Shown here: positions 1 to 7,628 of the stretch, piece by piece
How the letters are laid out: each line of letters starts with the position of its first letter
How positions within the stretch are numbered: the stretch's first letter is position 1
Assembly (NCBI GenBank): GCA_938030915.1
Contig: CALHIO010000329.1
Coordinates: forward strand, 1-20,730
DNA length: 20,730 nucleotides
Reading direction: 5' to 3'
From: an uncultured Gemmatimonadota bacterium
GTDB lineage: Bacteria; Gemmatimonadota; Gemmatimonadetes; Longimicrobiales; Gaopeijiaceae
The notes under the pieces: model-generated
Databases searched by the model: none
What the model was told of the DNA's origin: nothing
Seen by the model: only the letters and a program-made list of their open reading frames with translations
Position numbers and translations under genes: made by a program

Positions 1-22
1 ACAACCAGAAAGTACGATCACA

Positions 23-634
23 ATGAGTGAAGCAACGATGATCAGCGCAGCAGACGTGAAGAAGCTCCGCGACATGACCGGTGCGGGGATGATGGATTGC
101 AAGAAGGCCCTGACCGAGACCGACGGCGATATGGATAAGGCGGTCGATCTTTTGCGGGCGAAGGGTGCGGCGAAGGCCGCCAAGCGCGCCGAGAAGTCCG
201 CGAACGAGGGGACCATCGGCAGCTATATCCATTTCGACAACAGGACCGCAGCCATCGTCGAGGTGAACTGCGAAACGGACTTCGTCGCCAATACTGACGA
301 TTTCAAGGCGCTCGCGAAGGACATCGCGATGCACATCGCGTCGACCAACCCACTGTCGATTTCCCCTGAGCAGATCCCGGCGGACGTCGTCGAGCGTGAG
401 CGCGCCGTGTACTTAGAGCAGGCCAAGGAAGAGGGGAAGCCGGAGGAGATCGCGGCGAAGATCGTCGAGGGACGTATTCAGAAGTTCTTCAAGGAGAGCA
501 CCCTTCTGGCTCAGCCGTTCGTGAAGGATCCCGACAAGACGATCGAGCAGCTCATCACGGAGGTGTCCGGTACGGTAGGCGAGAAGATCGAGATCGCTCG
601 CTTTGCCCGGATGAAGATCGGCGAGCAGGGTTGA
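23..634 (+). CDS. tsf: Translation elongation factor Ts (short form)
   Basis: EF-Ts is the guanine nucleotide exchange factor that regenerates EF-Tu-GTP in the cytoplasm. The N-terminal UBA-like domain carries the family signature MTGAGMMDCKKAL at residues 18-30. The core signature EVNCETDFVA, which contacts EF-Tu, is at residues 80-89. At 203 residues it is a short EF-Ts like that of Thermus and lacks part of the roughly 280-residue E. coli form, mainly in the second core subdomain and coiled coil. The start used is ATG at 23, preceded by a weak AGAAAG. A second in-frame ATG at 38 (MISAADVKKL) would also give a normal N-terminus, so the first five residues are uncertain. It is the first gene of a co-directional cluster; rpsB would be expected just upstream, but the 22 bases available cannot confirm it. 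Confidence 0.97.
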   Translation: MSEATMISAADVKKLRDMTGAGMMDCKKALTETDGDMDKAVDLLRAKGAAKAAKRAEKSANEGTIGSYIHFDNRTAAIVEVNCETDFVANTDDFKALAKDIAMHIASTNPLSISPEQIPADVVERERAVYLEQAKEEGKPEEIAAKIVEGRIQKFFKESTLLAQPFVKDPDKTIEQLITEVSGTVGEKIEIARFARMKIGEQG

Positions 635-637
635 TCG

Positions 638-1363
638 ATGTCCGATCAGGCTGAACTCCGGTACAGGAGAGTTCTCCTCAAGCTCTCCGGTGAGGCACTT
701 GCCGGGGAGCGGGGGTTCGGCATCGAGCCTGCTGTCGTGGACCAGCTGACCGATGAGATCCGGTCACTGGTCGAGATGGGTGTGTCATTGGGCATCGTAA
801 TCGGTGGCGGCAACATCGTTCGTGGGGCGATTGCATCGCAGGGCGGCCGAATGGACCGTGTTCAGGCCGACTACATGGGCATGCTCGGGACCGTCATCAA
901 CGCCCTCGCCGTGCAAGACCTCCTAGAGAACAAGGGTGTGGAGACCCGGGTCATGACCGCGATCCGCATGGAGGAGATCGCGGAGCCCTACATTCGCCGT
1001 CGTGCCATGCGGCACATGGAGAAGGGGCGGGTCGTGCTCTTCGCGGCCGGAACCGGAAACCCGTACTTCTCGACGGACACAGCGGCGGTGCTTCGCGCGA
1101 TCGAGATGGAGTCGGACGTCGTCATCAAGGCGACGAAGGTCCAGGGTGTCTACACGGCGGATCCCGTGAAGGACCCGTCGGCCGAATTCATCCCTGCGAT
1201 CTCCTTTCAGGAGGTCGTGCAGCGCGAGCTCGGAGTGATGGACGCCGCGGCGGTGGCTCTCTGCAAGGAGAACGATCTGCCCATCATCGTGCTCAACCTC
1301 AGCAACAGTGGCGCGGTCGCCAACGCGATTCGTGGCGAGCGGGTGGGCACACTAGTTTCGTAG
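638..1363 (+). CDS. pyrH: UMP kinase (uridylate kinase)
   Basis: Bacterial UMP kinase of the amino acid kinase fold phosphorylates UMP to UDP with ATP, feeding pyrimidine nucleotide and UDP-sugar pools; the family is hexameric and GTP-activated. Visible motifs are the N-terminal LLKLSGEAL loop (residues 13-21), GGGNIVRG (56-63), DYMGM (79-83), GTGNPYFSTD (138-147), which binds UMP, and the ATP-site segment ATKVQGVYTADP (165-176). The length of 241 residues matches the family. It begins 3 bases after the tsf stop, so it is probably cotranscribed and translationally coupled. The order tsf-pyrH-frr is widely conserved in bacteria. Confidence 0.98.
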   Translation: MSDQAELRYRRVLLKLSGEALAGERGFGIEPAVVDQLTDEIRSLVEMGVSLGIVIGGGNIVRGAIASQGGRMDRVQADYMGMLGTVINALAVQDLLENKGVETRVMTAIRMEEIAEPYIRRRAMRHMEKGRVVLFAAGTGNPYFSTDTAAVLRAIEMESDVVIKATKVQGVYTADPVKDPSAEFIPAISFQEVVQRELGVMDAAAVALCKENDLPIIVLNLSNSGAVANAIRGERVGTLVS

Positions 1364-1372
1364 CAGTTCAGT

Positions 1373-1393
1373 GAGGCAGGTGCGATCCGCCTC
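1373..1393 (+). other. Hairpin in the pyrH-frr gap
   Basis: GAGGC at 1373-1377 pairs with GCCTC at 1389-1393. After a single bulged A at 1378, GG at 1379-1380 pairs with CC at 1387-1388, closing a six-base loop. It lies in the 60-base gap between pyrH and frr, the largest gap in this operon. No T-run follows, so it is not a standard intrinsic terminator. It could be an RNA processing or stability element, or chance in GC-rich DNA. Confidence 0.3.
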
Positions 1394-1423
1394 GTCCAAC
1401 GTCCTTAGCATCGGGAAACGAAC

Positions 1424-1975
1424 ATGGCGACCCCCGAAGAAGGCCGGATGCGCATGGAAGACGCCCTCGAGGCTATCCGCCGCGAGTTCGCGACCGTTCG
1501 TACAGGCAAGGCCACCCCGGCGCTCCTCGACTCGGTGCGCGTGGAGGCGTACGGCTCTCAGATGCCGCTGAATCAGGTGGCCACGGTGAATACGCCGGAG
1601 CCGAGCATGATCATGGTTCAGCCCTTCGACAAAACGCTTCTCGGCGACATCGAGCGGGCGATCATGACGTCGGATCTCGGCCTCAATCCGATGAACGACG
1701 GGAACGTCATCCGCGTTCCGATTCCTCCGCTCAACGAGGAGCGTCGGAAGGAGTTCGTGAAGATCCTTCACAAGATGGCGGAGGAAGGGCGCATCTCGAT
1801 CCGTCATGCTCGTCGGACGGTGCGCGATGAGATCCACGAGCTCGTAAAAGAACACGAGATCGGGGAGGACGAGGGGCGGCGTCGTGAAGATCAGCTCGAG
1901 AAGCTCACCCATCAGTACACCGACAAGATCGACGCGATGCTGAAGGCGAAGGAAGCAGAGGTGATGGCCATCTAG
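1424..1975 (+). CDS. frr: Ribosome recycling factor
   Basis: RRF splits the post-termination 70S ribosome together with EF-G. The 183-residue length matches the usual 185 or so. Typical landmarks are EFATVRTGKATPALLDSV near residues 24-41, NQVATVNTPEP in domain II, FDKTLLGDIERAI, the segment LGLNPMNDGNVIRVPIPPL, and the helical C-terminal part with RRTVRDEIHELVKE and a charged helix ending MLKAKEAEVMAI. The ATG at 1424 follows GGGAAACG, a modest ribosome binding site. It lies downstream of pyrH after a 60-base gap and upstream of uppS with a single intervening base, so frr and uppS are probably coupled. Confidence 0.98.
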   Translation: MATPEEGRMRMEDALEAIRREFATVRTGKATPALLDSVRVEAYGSQMPLNQVATVNTPEPSMIMVQPFDKTLLGDIERAIMTSDLGLNPMNDGNVIRVPIPPLNEERRKEFVKILHKMAEEGRISIRHARRTVRDEIHELVKEHEIGEDEGRRREDQLEKLTHQYTDKIDAMLKAKEAEVMAI

Positions 1976-1976
1976 T

Positions 1977-2732
1977 ATGGCCTCCGATCTTCTCGACCGC
2001 GTCCGCCTCGGAGGAGGCGTTCCGTCGCATGTGGCCGTCATCATGGACGGTAATGGTCGGTGGGCCCGTGAGCGCGGTTTGCCCCGTCACCTCGGGCACC
2101 GTGAGGGGATGAAGTCCGTTCGGGAGGTCGTCGAGGGCGCGGTCGAGGCCGGGATCGACATTCTGACGCTCTTCGCCTTTTCCACGGAAAACTGGAAACG
2201 GCCAGCCCGGGAGATCACGGCTCTCATGGGCCTCCTTCAGTTGTATGCCAGGAAGGAGCGCGCTGAGCTTCGACGCCAGGGGGTCCAGGTCCACGTCCTC
2301 GGCGACCTTGACCGCGTCGACGATGCCACACGCTCTGCGGTCCTCGAGATCGTCGAAGGCACGCGGGGCGGGAACGCGCTCCGGCTGAACCTGATGATCT
2401 CCTACGGGGGGCGGGAAGAGCTACTTCGTGCCGCGCGAGCCCTCGCCGACCGCGTTCGGGCGGGTGAACTCGACCCGGCCGATATCGATGACTCGGTCCT
2501 GGAGGACTCGCTCTTCACCCGGGGGCTTCCGAGCCCGGACCTGTTGATTCGGACGTCCGGCGAGCATCGGATCAGTAACTTCATGCTCTGGCAGCTCGCC
2601 TACACCGAGCTCCACATATCACCGGTATACTGGCCCGCGTTCGACCGAGATCACCTCTTTGAAGCCATCCTCGATTACCAGCGCAGGGAGCGTCGTTTCG
2701 GACGCGTGAGCGTGGGCGTCGAGGCCTCTTGA
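1977..2732 (+). CDS. uppS: Undecaprenyl diphosphate synthase (cis-prenyltransferase)
   Basis: UppS condenses isopentenyl diphosphate onto farnesyl diphosphate to make the C55 lipid carrier for peptidoglycan and surface polysaccharides. The catalytic Asp24 lies in MDGNGRWA (residues 23-30). Further landmarks are RHLGHREG (37-44), the FSTENWKRP segment (68-76), and the diphosphate/Mg site RTSGEHRISNF (192-202) followed by LWQLAYTELHISP. The 251-residue length equals the family norm. It starts one base after the frr stop. Downstream cdsA, dxr and rseP follow, the same order as in E. coli. Dxr supplies the MEP pathway that makes its IPP substrate, so the neighbourhood is functionally coherent. 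Confidence 0.98.
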   Translation: MASDLLDRVRLGGGVPSHVAVIMDGNGRWARERGLPRHLGHREGMKSVREVVEGAVEAGIDILTLFAFSTENWKRPAREITALMGLLQLYARKERAELRRQGVQVHVLGDLDRVDDATRSAVLEIVEGTRGGNALRLNLMISYGGREELLRAARALADRVRAGELDPADIDDSVLEDSLFTRGLPSPDLLIRTSGEHRISNFMLWQLAYTELHISPVYWPAFDRDHLFEAILDYQRRERRFGRVSVGVEAS

Positions 2733-2742
2733 GCTCCGGGCG

Positions 2743-3630
2743 TTGAGCGAGCTTTCGAAACGTGTCGCGGTCGCGGTCGTCGCGATCCCGATCGTGCTCG
2801 GCCTGGCCTACCTGGGCGGGTGGTTCCTGGCGGTGCCACTGTCTGCGTTCGCCGCGTGGGGAGCGCACGAGGCGTATCGGCTCGCTCATGCAAAGGGGAC
2901 CCACCCCATCGAGTGGGTCGGGGTGCCTGCTGCCGCGTTGCTCGTGCTCTTGGGGGCGTGGCGGCCGACGTTCGCCGGGTATGCGCCGTTCGGACTTGCG
3001 GTCATCATCGGCACGAGTCTTTTGGCGGCGGTGGAAGCGATGCGAACCCGTGGTGCCGACGGTAACCCGCTTCCGACGGTCTCGGTTACCGTCTTCGGTG
3101 CGATCTACTCGGGGCTGGCTCTCACCTTCATCCCGTTCCTCCTGGCACTTCCCGACGACCGCGCGTGGACAGCCGCTGATTCGGATCCAGTCGCTCCTCT
3201 GCTGGTGGTCGCCCTCCCGCTTGCCGCGACGTGGATCGGAGACGCGTCTGCCTATTTCGCGGGGACCACGTGGGGAAAGGGACGAGCTCGTCTTGCTCCG
3301 ACCATTTCACCGAACAAGTCGTGGGTCGGGTTCTGGGCCAGCTTGGCAGGTGGGGCTGCGACCGGGGTGGGGTGGCTCTTCATCGTTCAGGGGCGACTGC
3401 CGGTGCTCGCCGATGCGGGCCCGCTCCCGTTCGCTCTGATCGGGGCTCTGCTCGGGCTGGCGGCGGTGGTCGGCGACTTGCTCGAATCTCTCTTCAAGCG
3501 CGAGGCCGGTGTGAAAGACTCCGGTTCGTTCTTTCCGGGTCACGGGGGCGTATTGGATCGGATCGACTCGCTGGTGCTCACGATACCGGCGTCCTACGGG
3601 CTCCTCATTCTCGTCGTCTACCTCACGTGA
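2743..3630 (+). CDS. cdsA: Phosphatidate cytidylyltransferase
   Basis: CdsA makes CDP-diacylglycerol from phosphatidate and CTP in the cytoplasmic membrane, the branch point of phospholipid synthesis. The sequence is strongly hydrophobic with several membrane segments (for example residues 9-25 and 26-37). It ends with a complete CdsA signature at residues 249-275: SLFKR, then VKDSG, then FPGHGGVLDRID. The length of 295 residues is slightly above the common 265-285. The start is a TTG at 2743; no ATG or GTG lies at a sensible position, and LSKRVAVAVVAIPIVL is a normal CdsA N-terminus. It follows uppS by 10 bases, and its stop overlaps the GTG of dxr. Confidence 0.96.
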   Translation: MSELSKRVAVAVVAIPIVLGLAYLGGWFLAVPLSAFAAWGAHEAYRLAHAKGTHPIEWVGVPAAALLVLLGAWRPTFAGYAPFGLAVIIGTSLLAAVEAMRTRGADGNPLPTVSVTVFGAIYSGLALTFIPFLLALPDDRAWTAADSDPVAPLLVVALPLAATWIGDASAYFAGTTWGKGRARLAPTISPNKSWVGFWASLAGGAATGVGWLFIVQGRLPVLADAGPLPFALIGALLGLAAVVGDLLESLFKREAGVKDSGSFFPGHGGVLDRIDSLVLTIPASYGLLILVVYLT

Positions 3631-4799
3631 TCCGGGTCGCGATTCTCGGATCGACGGGCTCGATTGGTCGGAGCGCTCTGGAGGTGGTGCGGCGACACCC
3701 GGATCGATTCGAGGTCGTCGCCCTCGTAGCGAATCGCAGCGCCGATATGCTGACCGCTCAGGTGGCGGAGTTTCGACCCGCGATGGCGGTGCTCTGCGAC
3801 GAGACCGTCGAAATGCCGACCGATCCGGGCGGCGCGACCTCCTGGCACCGGGGGATCGAAGCGATGCTCGCTGTGGTGGCCGATCCGGACCTCGATGTGG
3901 TGCTCAATTCACTGGTCGGCGCCGCCGGTTTGAGGCCGACCCTCACTGCGCTCGAGGCGGGGCACCGTCTAGCTCTGGCGAACAAGGAGTCCCTCGTAGC
4001 CGGCGGGCCGCTCGTCCGTGCCGCAGCGCAACGGGGCGGAGGGGAGGTCATCCCGATCGATTCCGAGCACTCGGCCATCCTGCAGTGTCTGCAGGGCGCC
4101 GGTGAGACGGAGGTCCATCGGATCACCCTTACGGCCTCAGGCGGGCCCTTCCGAGGGCGTCCAGCCGCGGAGCTCGCGCAGGTGAAGGCTGAGGCCGCGT
4201 TGCGCCATCCCACGTGGGATATGGGTGCGAAGATCACCATCGACTCGGCGACGCTCGCGAACAAGGCGCTCGAGGTGATCGAGGCGCATGTTCTGTACGG
4301 GCTCGAGTACGAGCAGATCGACGCGGTGGTGCACCCGCAGTCGGTCATCCACTCGTTCGTTGAGTTCGTCGACGGTTCGGTGCTGGCTCAACTCGGCTTT
4401 CCCACGATGGAGCTGCCCATCCTCTATGCGCTCAACTACCCGGACCGGGTCGACGATGCCGCCCTTCGGACCTACGACCCGGTGCGGTCGTCTCCTCTGA
4501 CGTTCGAGGAGATCGATCACGAGGCGTTCCCGATGTTCTCGCTCGGGGTTGAGGCAGGACGACGGAGCGGTTGCGCACCCGCGGTGTACAACGCCGGGAA
4601 CGAAATTGCCGTTCAGGCATTCTTGGAGGATCGGATCCGCTTCCCGGACATTTCCGAAGTGGTGCGAAGGACAATGGACACGATCGGGGCCCATGCGCCC
4701 CGTGACCTCGACGATGTGATCGCCGTGGATTCGGCGGCCCGAACCGTAGCAGCCGAAGAAGCTGCGCGGTGCGGGGAAGCTATGGGAACGACGTCATGA
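3627..4799 (+). CDS. dxr: 1-deoxy-D-xylulose 5-phosphate reductoisomerase
   Basis: DXR converts DXP to MEP with NADPH, the committed step of the non-mevalonate isoprenoid pathway. Residues 7-14 (LGSTGSIG) form the NADPH-binding loop. LANKESLVAGG is at 118-127-region. The metal ligands are in IDSEHS, with D145, S146 matching the family position and E147; the further metal-binding Glu is E216 in NKALEVIEA. HPTWDMG (194-200) is the flexible substrate loop, and VVHPQSVIHSFVE is conserved. The start is GTG 3627, giving MIRVAILGSTGSIG, a textbook N-terminus. The frame is open much further upstream inside cdsA, but that part does not resemble DXR. The length of 390 residues is normal. It overlaps both cdsA (GTGA) and rseP (ATGA) by 4 bases. 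Confidence 0.98.
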   Translation: MIRVAILGSTGSIGRSALEVVRRHPDRFEVVALVANRSADMLTAQVAEFRPAMAVLCDETVEMPTDPGGATSWHRGIEAMLAVVADPDLDVVLNSLVGAAGLRPTLTALEAGHRLALANKESLVAGGPLVRAAAQRGGGEVIPIDSEHSAILQCLQGAGETEVHRITLTASGGPFRGRPAAELAQVKAEAALRHPTWDMGAKITIDSATLANKALEVIEAHVLYGLEYEQIDAVVHPQSVIHSFVEFVDGSVLAQLGFPTMELPILYALNYPDRVDDAALRTYDPVRSSPLTFEEIDHEAFPMFSLGVEAGRRSGCAPAVYNAGNEIAVQAFLEDRIRFPDISEVVRRTMDTIGAHAPRDLDDVIAVDSAARTVAAEEAARCGEAMGTTS

Positions 4800-6157
4800 C
4801 CGTACTTGCGACCGTCATTGTGCTCGGAGTGCTGATCTTCGTGCACGAGCTCGGCCACTTCTGGGCTGCCAAAGCCGTCGGGATCGAAGTTCAGCGATTC
4901 TCGATCGGGCTTGGCCCGCGTGTCTTCGGATTCACCCGCGGAGAGACGGAGTATGTGATCAGCGCCATCCCGCTCGGTGGCTATGTGAAGATGGGCGGCA
5001 TGGACGACGAGATGATGGAGAAGATCGAGGGTGGCGAGGTCCCCGGGGCTTCACGCGAGCCCAGCGAGCGCGACTTCGACGCCAAGCCGATCTGGGCCCG
5101 GACCCTCGTCATTTCCGCCGGCGTGATCATGAACATGATCTTCGCCTTCGGCGTGTACACCTTCCTCGCCGCCAGCTACGGGGCGCGACACGCCGACAGC
5201 ACGCGCATAGGGTATGTGGTCGAGAGCACTCTCCCACCCGGGACCGAGGCCCTGGCAACGATCGATCGGGGCAGCCGATTCGTGCGGATCGGTGGAGAGC
5301 CGATGGAGCACTGGGGGGATGTCGGGCAGGCGCTCTACGAGGGCGTGCCCGGCCCGGTGACTATCGACCTCGTCGAGCCCACGCGCAGCATCGAGATCCG
5401 TATTCCCGTGACGCGGGAGGAGCGGCGCTCCCTCTACGCGTCCGTCGCGGTCTGGCACGAATCGGGTGTGGGGTACACCGAGCCAGGCTCCCCCGCGGAT
5501 CAAGCCGGTTTGGAAGCCGGTGATCGCGTGACCGCGGTCAGCGGTCAGCCGACGCCCGGATGGTACGACTTCGTGGCCGAGGTTCAGGCGCGTCCCGGTG
5601 AACGAGTCGAGCTGACGATCGACCGTAATGGGGACGAGCTCGTCCGGGCTTTCACCCTCGATGCGGTCGAGGCGGCCGGTCTGGATGGCGCCGTTCGTAC
5701 GATCGGGCGCGCGGGGATTGAGCGGCCTGCGATCGAGATGGTCTACGAAGAGGTCTCGATGAGTGAGGCCGTGGTTGCCGGGTACCGGGAGACAGTCTTC
5801 GTGACGGGCTTGATCCTGGGTTTCCTGCGGGATCTCGTCACGGGCGGGGTCTCTCCGCGCTCCGTGGGGAGCATCGTGACCATCGGGGATCTGTCCGGTC
5901 AGGCCGCCCAGGCGGGCCTGGACAGCTTCCTCGGCTTCATGGCGCTGTTCAGCGTGAACCTCGCGGTCCTCAACCTGCTCCCCATCCCGATCCTCGACGG
6001 TGGTCACCTCGTATTTCTGGCGATCGAGGCGATTCGAGGGGGACGTGCTCTGAGCGTCGAGCAGAGACTCAAGTGGAGCAACGTCGGCTTTTTCATCATC
6101 GTGGGGATCATGCTCTGGGCGTTGTCGAACGATGTTCTGAGGCTCTTCGGCATCTGA
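4796..6157 (+). CDS. rseP: RseP-family site-2 intramembrane metalloprotease
   Basis: RseP-type S2P proteases cleave membrane-embedded substrates such as anti-sigma factors and leftover signal peptides. The zinc site is HELGH at residues 17-21 inside the first membrane helix. The third ligand, D401, is in NLLPIPILDGGH near the C-terminus. Two PDZ domains lie between, around residues 137-200 and 222-290, the second with PGSPADQAGLEAGDRV. Another membrane segment is at about 103-125. The length of 453 residues matches E. coli RseP (450). The start is ATG 4796, within the dxr stop (ATGA overlap). Its position after dxr is the conserved order. No rseA or rpoE homologue is visible in this window, so its substrate here is unknown. 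Confidence 0.97.
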   Translation: MTVLATVIVLGVLIFVHELGHFWAAKAVGIEVQRFSIGLGPRVFGFTRGETEYVISAIPLGGYVKMGGMDDEMMEKIEGGEVPGASREPSERDFDAKPIWARTLVISAGVIMNMIFAFGVYTFLAASYGARHADSTRIGYVVESTLPPGTEALATIDRGSRFVRIGGEPMEHWGDVGQALYEGVPGPVTIDLVEPTRSIEIRIPVTREERRSLYASVAVWHESGVGYTEPGSPADQAGLEAGDRVTAVSGQPTPGWYDFVAEVQARPGERVELTIDRNGDELVRAFTLDAVEAAGLDGAVRTIGRAGIERPAIEMVYEEVSMSEAVVAGYRETVFVTGLILGFLRDLVTGGVSPRSVGSIVTIGDLSGQAAQAGLDSFLGFMALFSVNLAVLNLLPIPILDGGHLVFLAIEAIRGGRALSVEQRLKWSNVGFFIIVGIMLWALSNDVLRLFGI

Positions 6158-6161
6158 CCGA

Positions 6162-6788
6162 ATGAGGAGGCGCGGCGTTCTGAGGCGTTCTACGGTGTTT
6201 GCAGCCGCGCTCGGGGCCGGGGCTGCGGCGACGCCGATTGCGCTCGTTGCGCAGGCGGCTTCTCCTCACGAGGCGGTGCGCGTGGAGGCGTCCGAGGCGT
6301 ACTATGCGCTTCCGGATTCCACGCTCTCCGGGGTGATCGAGCGACTGAATCGGACGCGTCTCCAGGGCGCGGGTGGGCAGATGTCGCAGGGCCTTACCGA
6401 GTACCATATCCAGCCGTCATGGCGACCGGCCGGGGCCGGCGGTCGTTGTCGGGTCTCCGACCTGACGTTGACCGTGCAGGTGCGCATCACACTTCCATCA
6501 TGGCCGGGTGGAACACTGCGCCCAGCCGATGAGCAGGCTTCGTGGCGGACGATCGAGGACGCTATCCGGACGCACGAATACCGGCATCGCGATCTGACGG
6601 TGCACGCAGCCCAGTCTCTCGCGCACAACCTCGGGCAGCTGCGGACGCGGGGTTGCCGGGCGCTCGAGCAGGCATTCGCCGGGGAGGTGGCGTTGGCGGA
6701 CGAACGGCTGGAGGAGGCGCACGCACAGCTGGATCGAGACACGCCGTCCCGACTCTCGGTGGGACGGAAGGAAGGCGGCTCCCGCTGA
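6162..6788 (+). CDS. DUF922-type secreted putative zinc protease
   Basis: This is a 208-residue protein with an Arg-rich N-terminus and a hydrophobic stretch (residues 11-31) ending near VAQAAS, read as a signal peptide. The central region has the HExxH zinc-protease motif THEYRHRD, with H138, E139 and H142. A likely disulfide pair, C96 (GGRCRVSDL) and C165 (RTRGCRAL), flanks it. This arrangement matches the DUF922 family of putative secreted metalloproteases, whose substrates are unknown. It starts 4 bases after rseP stops and is therefore probably in the same operon. In E. coli-like clusters bamA takes this place. The C-terminal 35 residues are charged and look disordered. The family assignment is from motif recall, and proteolysis is not shown. 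Confidence 0.75.
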   Translation: MRRRGVLRRSTVFAAALGAGAAATPIALVAQAASPHEAVRVEASEAYYALPDSTLSGVIERLNRTRLQGAGGQMSQGLTEYHIQPSWRPAGAGGRCRVSDLTLTVQVRITLPSWPGGTLRPADEQASWRTIEDAIRTHEYRHRDLTVHAAQSLAHNLGQLRTRGCRALEQAFAGEVALADERLEEAHAQLDRDTPSRLSVGRKEGGSR

Positions 6789-6799
6789 CAGGTAGGGGC

Positions 6800-7621
6800 T
6801 TACAACAGACTCAGCTGGGCCGGACCGTTCCGGTAGCGAAGCTCCTCGATGTCCAGGAGAGCCGTGGGCTCATCCTGTCTGGCGACTTCGAGGTGCCCTG
6901 ACCACCCGGCTCGTTCGAGCGCAGAACCCACGACCTCGAGTGCCAGCTCCGCCCGATTACACTCGTTCGAGAGATGAGCGAGCACGATACCCGCGAGCCG
7001 GGGGTGCATGAGTTCGACGGCGAAGCGGGCCGCGGCCTGGTTCGACAGGTGTCCGTGGCTCGATGCGATTCGCCGTTTCACCGAGATCGGGTAGTGGCTC
7101 GAGTGGAGGAGGACCTCGTCGTGATTCGCCTCCAGGACGAGCACGTCGCAGCCGGAGAGTGCGTGGCGGATCTGAGCGGTCGGTCGCCCGAGATCCGTGG
7201 CCACACCGAGGCGGAGGCCGGTGCACTCGTCGACGACCGCGACACCCACCGGGTCCACCGCATCGTGAACGGTCAGAAACGGTTCGACCCGCACATCCCC
7301 GACGTGGAAGGCACGCCCGGGGTCGTACGGGCGCACCGTCTCCCCGCCTCGCAGGATGTTCGAGCATGCGGCCCGAGTTCGTTCCGTCATGTAGACCGGA
7401 GTCCCGTGCCGTCGCGCGTAGACGCCGACGCCACCCGTGTGGTCGGAGTGCTCGTGCGTCACGACGATGGCGTCGATCTCCTCTGCGCCGACTCCGATCC
7501 TGCCGAGACGCTCCGCGATGGCTCGACCGCTGAACCCGGCATCGATGAGGATTCGCGTATTCCCGGCGCGGACGAAGATCGAGTTGCCTGAACTTCCGCT
7601 GCCGAGGACAGAGACGTTCAT
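6800..7621 (-). CDS. Metallo-beta-lactamase-fold hydrolase, WalJ/YycJ-like
   Basis: This 273-residue cytoplasmic MBL-fold protein starts with MNVSVLGSGSSGNSIFV, the opening typical of the YycJ/WalJ group. The metal site is THEHSDH (residues 55-61). Further ligands are likely H119 in VHD, D143 in VATDLG, and the late histidine of SSHGHLSN (187-194). YycJ-like members are described as single-strand-specific DNA exonucleases or cell-division-linked hydrolases in Firmicutes; the substrate here is not evident. It is the last gene of the minus-strand operon, 7 bases after the GlmU-like gene. It converges with the DUF922 gene across only 11 bases, in which I see no terminator. Specific function is less certain than the fold. 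Confidence 0.88.
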   Translation of the reverse strand: MNVSVLGSGSSGNSIFVRAGNTRILIDAGFSGRAIAERLGRIGVGAEEIDAIVVTHEHSDHTGGVGVYARRHGTPVYMTERTRAACSNILRGGETVRPYDPGRAFHVGDVRVEPFLTVHDAVDPVGVAVVDECTGLRLGVATDLGRPTAQIRHALSGCDVLVLEANHDEVLLHSSHYPISVKRRIASSHGHLSNQAAARFAVELMHPRLAGIVLAHLSNECNRAELALEVVGSALERAGWSGHLEVARQDEPTALLDIEELRYRNGPAQLSLL

Positions 7622-7628
7622 GGTCCCG

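Noticed and set aside
1..22. Possible 3' end of rpsB
   Set aside because: Two frames end just after 22 with a stop, but 22 bases are too few to identify the protein.
3231..3626. Upstream extension of the dxr frame into cdsA
   Set aside because: The extension reads as Arg/Ser-rich sequence antagonistic to cdsA coding and has no DXR similarity; GTG 3627 gives a normal DXR N-terminus.
5051..6007. Open frame of 318 codons on the minus strand across rseP
   Set aside because: It is antisense to the PDZ domains and zinc site of RseP, with His/Asp-rich content typical of shadows.
6789..6799. Terminator between convergent DUF922 and WalJ-like genes
   Set aside because: The 11-base gap has no inverted repeat or T-run.
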